Origin: Thermoplasmata archaeon
Lineage (GTDB): Archaea > Thermoplasmatota > Thermoplasmata > UBA10834
NCBI GenBank assembly: GCA_025457845.1
Contig: JALOTO010000022.1
Coordinates: forward strand, 1-24,081
Direction of reading: 5' to 3'
Length of the DNA: 24,081 nucleotides
Positions within the stretch are counted from its first letter, which is position 1. Each line of letters opens with the position of its first letter. Below, piece by piece: positions 7,428-13,774 of this stretch. Position numbers and translations under genes: made by a program. The notes beneath the pieces were generated by a model, which worked only from the letters and a program-made list of their open reading frames with translations, searched no databases and was not told where the DNA came from.

Positions 7428-8159
7428 TCAGAACTGGCCAGTGAACGGCACTGCTAGCTCGTCACCGAACGGCGTCTCTGAGTAGACACCATCGATGTCA
7501 GGGGTGGCGTAGACCATCACTTCGATGAACAGCTGCATCGAGGCGACGGTGCTGTCCAGCTGGACCGGCGAGTTCGCGTCGACCGCTATGCCGGAGTATG
7601 CCACTGGCAGGCCGGCATCGTCGTAGATGTACCCGACAGTCATGGTGACCGCTCCGCGCGCGACATCGGTCGGCACGGGGATCGGAGTCCCGTCGGCCGC
7701 ATAGGTCGTCGCGGTGACCGTCAGGACCGGCCCGATCGGGTATCTCGCGACGGATGGGTCGAATGCCAGTGCGAGGTCACCGATCGCATCGCCCGCAAGG
7801 ACGACCGAGTCGGTGTCGACGATCTGGACGTTCATCACATAGACGAACTTGAAGCAGTCCATGTGCTGTCCGCCACCGGTCTCGATGTCGTAGGCCCTCG
7901 TCATGAGGGTCATGACCCTGCTCACGGCGGTAGACCCGCCCTCGTTGTTGATAGTGCTTTGCTCGTGATCCACGAGGTCCTCGGCCGTCATGTAGGGCGG
8001 TCCGGCCTTTGCGGACGTCACTACAGAGAACGCGGCCGCTCCGAAGAACGCCGCCACGGTGACTATCGCGAAGGCGGCCAGAGCCACCTTCTTCGTCACC
8101 TTGCGCCTGTTCCCCTCCACGATGCGCTTCCCTAGCTCGCTTTCAAACTTCTTTTCCAT
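7428..8159 (-). CDS. Signal-anchored exported protein, unknown function
   Basis: The 243-residue protein starts MEKKFESELGKRIVEGNRRK, a basic cytoplasmic lead. A hydrophobic segment follows at about residues 25-48 (VALAAFAIVTVAAFFGAAAF), ending SAKA before GPP, which could be a signal-peptide cleavage site or a membrane anchor. The rest is an acidic, beta-strand-like domain rich in Thr, Val and Asp, with one cysteine in the mature part (HMDCFKF). No known family was recognised; it could be a surface or filament subunit. The ATG at 8159 is chosen for its GAGGTG ribosome-binding site and because the upstream in-frame extension from 8249 has no hydrophobic or protein-like character. It ends convergently with the STAND regulator gene and is the third kind of exported protein in this island. 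Confidence 0.72.
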   Translation of the reverse strand: MEKKFESELGKRIVEGNRRKVTKKVALAAFAIVTVAAFFGAAAFSVVTSAKAGPPYMTAEDLVDHEQSTINNEGGSTAVSRVMTLMTRAYDIETGGGQHMDCFKFVYVMNVQIVDTDSVVLAGDAIGDLALAFDPSVARYPIGPVLTVTATTYAADGTPIPVPTDVARGAVTMTVGYIYDDAGLPVAYSGIAVDANSPVQLDSTVASMQLFIEVMVYATPDIDGVYSETPFGDELAVPFTGQF

Positions 8160-8459
8160 GCTTCCACACCTCTCTTCCGGACGCGACGACATCGCATTCG
8201 TCGGGCCGTCGTACCCGGTCCGATGCGCGCAACTGCGGAGGCGACGCATATCCCGGGGGGAGGCCCCGGTGTCCCCTATGTCGCCTCTTACACGCGTCTA
8301 GACGGCGAGCGGTGCGGAGTGTCTTTGACCGTTGTGGTGCAAGTATCAACCAGTGGAACAGATTTCGAATCGTCTAGAGGTGCCAAAGGCTATATAGCGA
8401 TGAATCGAGGGTCGAAACGTGTTCATCGGATGGACGGAATGCGTCGCAACTTGCCCGTT
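8160..8459. other. 300-bp intergenic region with a symmetric TATA box and repeats
   Basis: No gene is supported here. CTATATAG at 8390-8397 is a TATA box readable on both strands. On the minus strand it would give the 7428-8159 gene a leader of about 200 bases; on the plus strand it would start RNA near 8423, antisense to the end of the PLP-enzyme gene. A weaker GATATGC (minus strand, near 8250) would give a leader of about 65 bases. CGTCTAGA occurs at 8295-8302 and 8371-8378. CGATGAA (8398-8404) pairs perfectly with TTCATCG (8422-8428). I see no tRNA. Confidence 0.4.
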
Positions 8460-9752
8460 TCATCGCCTTTTCTTCGTCGCGACCTCGTTGAGCGCCTTCA
8501 GGAACGCCAGTGCCTCCTCTGGCGTGTTGTAGTGGACGAAGGTCGCCCGCACCATGGTCTTCGCGTCGAATAGGGCGGGCACCCTCGAGAAGTAGTCCTC
8601 GGCGCCCACCGCGATCGCGTACTTGTCCCACAGGAGCTTCGCGAGGACCCTGTCGTCCCAGCCCTTCAGCTTGAACGAGAAGGTGGGGTCGCGGACTTTC
8701 ACCCTCTCAGGGTCCCTGGAGCCGTATATCGTTATTCCTGGAATCTCGTTCAGCCCGGGAACCCTCCCCTTGCCCTCGAGGACCAGCTCGGATATCCCGC
8801 GCTCGTACTCCTCGACCGACTCCAGGCCCTTCCTGATCCGCTTCGCCCTCTCCTGGCCCGCCTTGGGATAGACCTTGGCCGCGGGGTTGCCCAGCCACGC
8901 GAGGTAGTCGACTGCGCCGGTTATCGCGGCGAACATCGCCTGGTCCCTCGTGCCCCACTCCCACTTCTCGGGGCCGTGCGCGGGCGATGCGTACACCTTG
9001 TACGGGCAGAGGTCCTCGATGAGGTCGGGGCGCATGAACATGTAGCTGCCGTGGCGCGCGAAGAGCTTGTATCCCGAGAAGACGAGGGCGTCGCATCCGA
9101 TCGCCTTGACGTCCAGGGGGCCGTGGGCCACGTGGTGGACGGCGTCGACGATGAAGTAGGCGCCGACCTCCTTCGCCAGCTTCCCCACCCGCTTCAGGTC
9201 GGTCTTCGAGCCGAGGAGGTTCGACGCGGCCGTCGCGGTGACGACAGCCGTGGACTCGTCGATCCTCCCCGCGAGGTCGTCGTAGTCCAGCTCCCCTGTC
9301 TCCCTGTCGAACTCGGCGAACCTGAGCTCCTCGATCAGGCCGTTGCTCCCGAGCTCGACCCATGGGCTCACGTTGGTGTAGTGCTCGTAGCCGGTAGTGA
9401 CGACGTTCTCCTTGCCCGACAGCTCCTTTCCTATCGCGTAGCTGAGGCTGAAGAGCAGCGAGGTCGCCGACTCGCCGGAGACGATCGTGTCCGCCTTCCC
9501 CGCGCCGAGGAGGTCCGCCACTGCCTGCCTCCCCTCTGCTATCGTCTGCTCGGCACCCTTAGACTCGGTGAAATCGTTCCCGACGTTGGCGCTCCAGTCG
9601 ACGCGGGCCAGCACCTCGCGGTCGAGGCTACGCTCGTTCACGAGCGTGCCCGCGCCGTTGTCCAGGAAGGATCTCCTCCGCCCGGTCGGGTCTGCCTCCA
9701 CTGTCGGGAACTCGGAACGTACCTTCTTCAGGAGCCTCGCGTCGAACGCCAT
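8460..9752 (-). CDS. Class V aminotransferase-fold PLP enzyme, cysteine-desulfurase-like without the catalytic Cys
   Basis: The 430-residue protein has the full class V PLP fold. It contains FLDNGAGTLVN near the N-terminus, GYEHYTN with the cofactor-stacking His, VDAVHHVAHGPLD with the PLP-binding Asp, and FSGYKLFARHG with the Schiff-base Lys at about residue 229. It resembles the VC1184-type cysteine-desulfurase-like subfamily (TIGR01976), including the SANVGNDFTES region. The C-terminal section AIAVGAEDYFSRVPALF has no cysteine where SufS-type enzymes carry the sulfur-accepting Cys, so desulfurase activity is not supported; lyase or aminotransferase chemistry is possible. The start at 9752 is preferred to 9776 because a TATA-like box at 9777-9786 would start the RNA almost at 9752, giving a leaderless message. 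It lies among exported-protein genes with no clear functional tie. Confidence 0.8.
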   Translation of the reverse strand: MAFDARLLKKVRSEFPTVEADPTGRRRSFLDNGAGTLVNERSLDREVLARVDWSANVGNDFTESKGAEQTIAEGRQAVADLLGAGKADTIVSGESATSLLFSLSYAIGKELSGKENVVTTGYEHYTNVSPWVELGSNGLIEELRFAEFDRETGELDYDDLAGRIDESTAVVTATAASNLLGSKTDLKRVGKLAKEVGAYFIVDAVHHVAHGPLDVKAIGCDALVFSGYKLFARHGSYMFMRPDLIEDLCPYKVYASPAHGPEKWEWGTRDQAMFAAITGAVDYLAWLGNPAAKVYPKAGQERAKRIRKGLESVEEYERGISELVLEGKGRVPGLNEIPGITIYGSRDPERVKVRDPTFSFKLKGWDDRVLAKLLWDKYAIAVGAEDYFSRVPALFDAKTMVRATFVHYNTPEEALAFLKALNEVATKKRR

Positions 9753-10141
9753 GCTCCCGTATATGCGGGAGGCCATTGATAAGAATTGAGATTCGGGGCA
9801 CGCCGGACAGAGACAGAAAAGGAAGTGATTTGGAGAAAGGGTTTCAGTGGGCAGGCGAGCCCCGTACTAGCCACAAAGGTTTGGGGGAGACTCTGTGTGC
9901 AAGATCCGGAATGGGCGCACGAGTCGCAGGTGGCGTCCTCGACGGTCGTGTCGTCCTCGGTGACTTCGTCAGCGACATCGTCTGCGCACGGGCAGTCGCA
10001 ATTGTCGCCAGTTCCGTCCTTCAGCTGGTCCTGTATCTGGTCACAGTCGCCGTTCATGTTGCCGAGCGCCGCTACTGTAGCGACGCCGCCGATCAACATC
10101 GCGGCACCGAGTGCCAGCGCGATATACGCGTTTGCGATCAT
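9728..10141 (-). CDS. Small exported acidic cysteine-rich protein; 3' end uncertain
   Basis: From the ATG at 10141 (GGTGA ribosome-binding site) the protein begins MIANAYIALALGAAMLIGGV, a signal peptide or anchor. An acidic, Cys-rich part follows: GDCDQ, NCDCPCADD, ATCDSC, SGSC. Seven cysteines in about 55 residues suggest metal binding or disulfides. After about residue 85 the frame reads through T-rich sequence (minus strand near 9810-9826) and the next gene's TATA box, with codons unlike its neighbours, and overlaps the PLP-enzyme start. I therefore doubt the last 50 residues: one base difference in the run of five Gs at 9883-9887 would end the frame at a nearby TAG. No family was recognised. 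The start at 10141 is preferred to 10246 because the latter precedes the expected RNA start. Confidence 0.55.
   Translation of the reverse strand: MIANAYIALALGAAMLIGGVATVAALGNMNGDCDQIQDQLKDGTGDNCDCPCADDVADEVTEDDTTVEDATCDSCAHSGSCTQSLPQTFVASTGLACPLKPFLQITSFSVSVRRAPNLNSYQWPPAYTGAWRSTRGS
9777..9786 (-). promoter_or_regulatory. TATA-like box of the PLP-enzyme gene
   Basis: The minus strand reads ATTCTTATCA, centred about 28 bases before the ATG at 9752. It supports a leaderless start there and argues that the upstream ATG at 9776 is not used. Confidence 0.4.
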
Positions 10142-10254
10142 GTTTTTCACCGCTCTCTTCTCGAGACAGGTTCGCCCGTCTCTGATTCGCGGAGTGGAGG
10201 GGACTTGATAAGTGCGTTGTGGTACGAGAATCAACGAGTAGCACAAGGTTCAAT

Positions 10255-10262
10255 GTATATAG
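10255..10262 (-). promoter_or_regulatory. TATA box of the Cys-rich protein gene
   Basis: The minus strand reads CTATATAC, a strong archaeal TATA box. RNA would start near 10232, leaving a leader of about 90 bases before the ATG at 10141. Confidence 0.5.
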
Positions 10263-10272
10263 CCAGATGTTC

Positions 10273-10305
10273 GAAAAACAGGGTCGATCATTTGCAGAAA
10301 ATGAT
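10273..10305 (-). terminator. Hairpin plus T-run, terminator of the Gly-rich protein gene
   Basis: ATCATTT (10287-10293) pairs perfectly with AAATGAT (10299-10305) over a 5-base loop. On the minus strand a TTTTT run follows at 10274-10278. It stands about 40 bases after the TAG at 10347 and just before the next gene's TATA box. Confidence 0.5.
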
Positions 10306-10346
10306 AACGGTGAAAGGGTTTGGTGCGTTCGGTCGGCGGGATTCGC

Positions 10347-11285
10347 CTATCTCCCATGCCGGTTCATGAGGGTGCCGAGCTGGCCGTTGCCGTTCCCGCC
10401 ACCGTTCATGTTGCCGTCGCCGCCATCGCCGCCGCCGTCGTGGTCGCCGTTGCCGCCGCCGCCAGTCGAGCCGCTGTCGGACTTCTCGATCAGGTCACCG
10501 AGCTGGACCCAGGCAGTGTTCGTCTCCGCGATGACGCCTCCGTTGTCAACGGGGATGGGCGTGAACCCGATCGGGTCCACCTCGACATCCTCACTGAGGA
10601 TCACGACCTCCTCTTCCTCGACAACCGGGTACGCGGTTTGGAGTGCGTAGTTGACGGTCCACACGCTTGGGATGGTCACATCGACCTTGTATATTCCGGG
10701 TATGATTCCGGTGGTGTCCCACAGGAACCCGTATATCAGGTGGCCGGCCTTGTTGATCTCCCTGGTGACCTCATCGGCATCCTGGACTCCGTCAGTGAAG
10801 TCCGACTCGAACGAGTAGGTATATTCAGAATCGTCGATGTTGTAGATGGTCACCTTGATCTGAGAGACGGATACCATGAACGTGTCGAAGAGCACGTACG
10901 GGTCAGCCATGATGTCGGCCTGCGTGTACAGGTTCGGAATCCAGGTCCCGGTCAACTCGTCATACACCAGAGGTTCCTTTCTGCTCTGGGCGAGGTCGAC
11001 CGGTAGCAGGTCGGGCGTGATCAGGTCCGCAGTGCTCCCGTCCCAGAATTTGTCCAGGTTGACAATCGCCGTCTCAATCCTCACCAAGTTGCCGACGCGC
11101 CACTGTGGCCCGAAGGCCATATTGTCCGCGAAGTAGACCGCCACCTGCTTCGTGGTCAGGCCATCTTCGGGTACCATGATTGGCACTGGCACAGCCGGCT
11201 CCTCCTCGGCCGCGGCGAGAGAGGCGAATGATACCGCCATCATAACCGTGGCTATCGCTGTCACAAACATCTTGTTCGTTCTCAT
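10347..11285 (-). CDS. Secreted protein with Gly/Asn-rich tail, paralogue A
   Basis: The 312-residue protein starts MRTNKMFVTAIATVMMAVSF with a signal peptide ending near SLAAA. The mature start EEEPAVPVP, then FADNMAFGPQWRVGNLVRIE, YTQADIMADP, and the block SDFTDGVQDADEVTREINK followed by GHLIYGFLWDTT, are nearly repeated in the neighbour at 11495-12247. The last 50 residues are almost only Gly, Asn and Asp (GGGGNGDHDGGGDGGDGN), ending NRHGR. There is no C-terminal membrane helix, so it is probably secreted or held by other surface proteins. A GGGGGAG ribosome-binding site stands about 10 bases before the ATG, and a TATA-like element is at 11354-11364. No known family was recognised; a filament, matrix or S-layer-associated role is a guess. 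The stop is TAG. Confidence 0.75.
   Translation of the reverse strand: MRTNKMFVTAIATVMMAVSFASLAAAEEEPAVPVPIMVPEDGLTTKQVAVYFADNMAFGPQWRVGNLVRIETAIVNLDKFWDGSTADLITPDLLPVDLAQSRKEPLVYDELTGTWIPNLYTQADIMADPYVLFDTFMVSVSQIKVTIYNIDDSEYTYSFESDFTDGVQDADEVTREINKAGHLIYGFLWDTTGIIPGIYKVDVTIPSVWTVNYALQTAYPVVEEEEVVILSEDVEVDPIGFTPIPVDNGGVIAETNTAWVQLGDLIEKSDSGSTGGGGNGDHDGGGDGGDGNMNGGGNGNGQLGTLMNRHGR
10384..10463 (-). repeat. Triplet-like low-complexity DNA encoding the Gly/Asn/Asp-rich tail
   Basis: The plus strand is a run of imperfect CCG, TTG, TCG and CGC triplets encoding Gly, Asn and Asp on the minus strand. The similar but shorter tail of the paralogue lies at about 11499-11549. Such DNA is prone to length change by slippage. 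Confidence 0.55.
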
Positions 11286-11353
11286 CTTTCAAGTCTCCCC
11301 CTTGTTGTTAGAACCCCGCAAAGAGTTCAGAATCTCCGGATGGCGAAACAGGG

Positions 11354-11364
11354 TAATAATAATG
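11354..11364 (-). promoter_or_regulatory. TATA-like promoter element of paralogue A
   Basis: The minus strand reads CATTATTATTA, the only AT-rich stretch in the gap between the paralogues. RNA would start near 11332, about 46 bases before the ATG. The gap 11286-11494 also holds CGGGC/GCCCG arms near 11461-11475 after the stop of paralogue B, a weak hairpin. Confidence 0.42.
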
Positions 11365-11494
11365 CGTACTGACCAGAGGTCGTGAACGCCGTTAACTCAT
11401 CATCGTTACGCCGCGCCGCGCATATCGGAGAAATGACGGGAAGATGTTTGTAAAGTGTTCCGGGCGTACGGCCCGTTGGCGGGACACGATTGCT

Positions 11495-12247
11495 CTACCG
11501 CCTGCCGTTTCCGCCTCCGTTGCCGCCTCCGCCGCCGCTCGATCCGCCCTTGGCGATGAGCTGGCCGATGTAGATATAACCCGCATTGGCGAGCTGGTTC
11601 ACACCGCCGGTCCCCGATGTGCCGGCGTCCGCAGGCAGCTCCTCGTACCCGAGGACGGTGCCGTCCTCAGCCACAAGGCTCCTGATCGAGAGCTCCACGT
11701 CGTACGCGTCAGGGATGTCGACGCTTACCTTGTACGTCCCTGCTGGGGCGTTCGTGGTATCCCACAGGAACCCGTAGATCAGGTGGCCGACCTTGTTGAT
11801 CTCCCTGCCGACCGTGTCGGCATCGCTCACGCCGTCGGTGAAGTCGGAGTAGAACGACTCGACGTATCCAGCCCCGGATATGTCGACCGCGATCTCAGGC
11901 ACCGACACCATCCAGGTGGTCAGTATGAGGGTCGGGTCGGCCATCAGGTCGGCCTGGGTATATCCCAGGTTCACGTTCAGCGGGACATCCGCGGCCGTGG
12001 TCAGCCCGTCGCCATTCGTGTCGTAGGCTTCGAGCACCATGATCTCGATCCTCACCAGGTTGCCTATTCGCCACTGCGGCGTGAACGCCATGTTGTCGGC
12101 GAACGCGATGGCGTAGTCGATGGTCGGATCCGCCGGCGTGGTCGGTATGGGCACTGCCGGTTCCTCTGCTGCGCTCACGAACATTGCCGATGGCACTATT
12201 GCCATCAGCAAAGTCAACGCTATGGCTGATGCTTTCCTTCCTCTCAC
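11495..12247 (-). CDS. Secreted protein with Gly-rich tail, paralogue B, with one calcium-loop motif
   Basis: The 250-residue protein starts at a GTG preceded by GGGGGG. It has a signal peptide (RKASAIALTLLMAIVPSAMF to VSA), then EEPAVPIP, FADNMAFTPQWRIGNLVRIE, YTQADLMADP, SDFTDGVSDADTVGREINK and GHLIYGFLWDTT, closely matching paralogue A. Unlike A it carries DTNGDGLTTAAD, the 12-residue calcium loop seen in dockerin repeats and EF-hands, in a single copy near residue 76. The tail is GGSSGGGGGNGGGNGRR. The two genes lie in tandem with separate promoters, suggesting local duplication followed by divergence. Function is unknown; export and lack of a membrane anchor point to a secreted or surface-bound component. 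The stop is TAG. Confidence 0.75.
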   Translation of the reverse strand: MRGRKASAIALTLLMAIVPSAMFVSAAEEPAVPIPTTPADPTIDYAIAFADNMAFTPQWRIGNLVRIEIMVLEAYDTNGDGLTTAADVPLNVNLGYTQADLMADPTLILTTWMVSVPEIAVDISGAGYVESFYSDFTDGVSDADTVGREINKVGHLIYGFLWDTTNAPAGTYKVSVDIPDAYDVELSIRSLVAEDGTVLGYEELPADAGTSGTGGVNQLANAGYIYIGQLIAKGGSSGGGGGNGGGNGRR

Positions 12248-12277
12248 TTCGTGGGTCCCCCCTATCTTGTCCTTTGC

Positions 12278-12291
12278 AGCCCGCTCGGGCT
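12278..12291 (-). promoter_or_regulatory. Stem-loop at the expected 5' end of the paralogue B mRNA
   Basis: AGCCC and GGGCT pair perfectly around GCTC. With the TATA box at 12316-12323 the RNA should start near 12293, putting the hairpin at about +2 to +15. The corrinoid gene at the left edge has a similarly placed hairpin. Confidence 0.38.
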
Positions 12292-12307
12292 CTAGGACAT
12301 TCAGGTT

Positions 12308-12323
12308 GTAACGCAGTTATATC
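12308..12323 (-). promoter_or_regulatory. TATA box overlapping the shared GTAACGCAGTTA motif
   Basis: The minus strand reads GATATAAC at 12316-12323. The 12-base motif at 12308-12319 overlaps its downstream edge and is identical to 1212-1223 in the acetyltransferase promoter. In both places the motif lies between TATA and the start of RNA. Confidence 0.45.
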
Positions 12324-12405
12324 ATTTACCGCGCACATCAGTTCATAACAATGTGATAGTGCGGAGTCAGTGCGACACCGCCCGGCCGACCATAAGGACC
12401 TCCAA

Positions 12406-12437
12406 ACGCCTTACATCCGGAAGGCGTCGGAAGGCGC
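12406..12437. repeat. Inverted repeat with a third half-site
   Basis: ACGCCTT (12406-12412) and AAGGCGT (12421-12427) are perfect complements 8 bases apart, and AAGGCG recurs at 12431-12436. It lies about 100 bases upstream of the surface-protein start and may be an operator or a structured RNA segment. Confidence 0.35.
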
Positions 12438-12511
12438 TGCACGAATGTGTCGGGGACCCCCGGCCGGTCTTGCCGAAGGGCACACCCATCTTCGACGGCT
12501 GTACCAAATCC

Positions 12512-12520
12512 ATTAATAAA
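12512..12520 (+). promoter_or_regulatory. TATA box of the surface-protein gene at 12545
   Basis: ATTAATAAA is centred about 28 bases before the ATG at 12545 and only about 11 bases before the ATG at 12527. No ribosome-binding site precedes either. A leaderless message beginning at 12545 fits best. Confidence 0.5.
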
Positions 12521-12544
12521 CTCAACATGAATGATGCCTTCGAT

Positions 12545-13774
12545 ATGCGGGGAGATAGGGTCCTGTCCGCGGTTGTGTTCCTTTCGCTCGTCCTAGCGGC
12601 GATGCTGGCCCTGCCAGGGAGTGCGGAGGCCGCCACTGCCGACGAGGGGATCACCTACACGGTCGACCCGGGAGTCGTAACGGTGACGACCCCGAATGTG
12701 ACGGTCCAGATCTCCACCACAATCCCCGCCGTCATAGTCTGGAACTCGACCAACACCAGCGAGCCTGGCAACGGCTTCCTGTTCTCGACCATCCTCGGAT
12801 ACAACACGACACTTCCCGATGGGCTCGTCCTCGACCAGGTGCCATACCACGCCACCTTCGACACCACGGTGTGGACACCGGTGGGACCGAGCCTGACGAA
12901 CGATCCTGAGCTGGGCGACGTGCTGACCATGGAGATGGTCACCACGGTCAACATGAACAAGCGCCTGGCGTTCTCGGGAGGCAACCCAGAACCCGGGACT
13001 CCGGGCATCGAGGTCATTGAGGACTGGGCCACGGTCACTGCCAAGTTCATTGTGACGGAGGAATCCTACTCCGCCGCTTTCGACGCTGACGACTCGCCAG
13101 AGTACCCAGTTAACGGCTCGACCGAGGTCAAGTTCGACATCTCGATCGACATCCATGTGCCGATAGACGCGGACAGCCTGGCACTGGACATGAGCCTGAT
13201 GAAGATGGACTCGTCGGTCTTCGGGCCGTCTCTCGAGGCCGAATCGTACCTCTTCCGCGGATATCAGGACACGACGGTGACGGTGAGCGATCCGGCTGTC
13301 AACGAGACCGACGGCGAGGAGCTCGTCATGCACACCTTCGACCCGAGGGACGGCTGCAAGCAGCTCTTCGAGTTCGTCGACATCAACGAGACTGGCTTCT
13401 TCGGATGGGCCGACCAGGCACTAATGGACTGGTCCAACGCGGATCCGGACCTCGTGGACGTCACGACCTACTACAGGACCGACGGCGAGGCGCTGAAGGT
13501 CTATGTCGCGACCCCTCTGCAGAACGAGACCGAGCTGATCACGCACGACCCTAGCGTCGGGGCGTACATCTCCTCGAGCGGGGGCGGCTACGTGCCTCTG
13601 CCTGGCGGCGGATCGATAGTCGGCTCGTCGGTCGCCTCGATCGCCATCGGCATGCTCATAGGCGTCGCTGTCGCGGGCGCGACCGGCGCATACATGGCGG
13701 TCAGGAACCTCTCCAAGGAGGACCCCGCCGACCTGGTCAGGCTCGAGAAGAACAGGTACTACCGCAAGAAGTGA
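12545..13774 (+). CDS. Exported membrane-anchored surface protein, likely N-glycosylated, unknown function
   Basis: From the ATG at 12545 the protein has 409 residues. MRGDRVLSAVVFLSLVLAAM is a signal peptide ending near GSAEA. The extracellular part is beta-rich with about eight NxS/NxT sites (for example NVT, NST, NTS, NTT, NGS, NET). Near the end, TELITHDPSVGAYISS leads to a Gly-rich linker, a membrane helix (SIAIGMLIGVAVAGATGAYM) and a basic tail ending RYYRKK. The protein at 2933-4390 has the same order: LIVHDP, membrane helix, KYYQKK. I infer related type I surface proteins, though the ectodomains differ. The ATG at 12527 would add six residues but lies too near the TATA box. The stop abuts the stop of the convergent regulator gene without a gap. 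No known domain was recognised. Confidence 0.78.
   Translation: MRGDRVLSAVVFLSLVLAAMLALPGSAEAATADEGITYTVDPGVVTVTTPNVTVQISTTIPAVIVWNSTNTSEPGNGFLFSTILGYNTTLPDGLVLDQVPYHATFDTTVWTPVGPSLTNDPELGDVLTMEMVTTVNMNKRLAFSGGNPEPGTPGIEVIEDWATVTAKFIVTEESYSAAFDADDSPEYPVNGSTEVKFDISIDIHVPIDADSLALDMSLMKMDSSVFGPSLEAESYLFRGYQDTTVTVSDPAVNETDGEELVMHTFDPRDGCKQLFEFVDINETGFFGWADQALMDWSNADPDLVDVTTYYRTDGEALKVYVATPLQNETELITHDPSVGAYISSSGGGYVPLPGGGSIVGSSVASIAIGMLIGVAVAGATGAYMAVRNLSKEDPADLVRLEKNRYYRKK

Larger units (their letters stand above)
12248..12544. other. Divergent promoter region between paralogue B and the membrane-anchored surface protein
   Basis: This gap of about 300 bases holds no supported gene. It contains the minus-strand TATA box (12316-12323), a hairpin at the expected 5' end of the paralogue B RNA (12278-12291), the shared motif GTAACGCAGTTA (12308-12319), an inverted repeat with an extra half-site (12406-12437), and the plus-strand TATA box (12512-12520). 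An open frame continues upstream of 12545 to 12353 but reads through these elements and is not protein-like. Confidence 0.5.
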
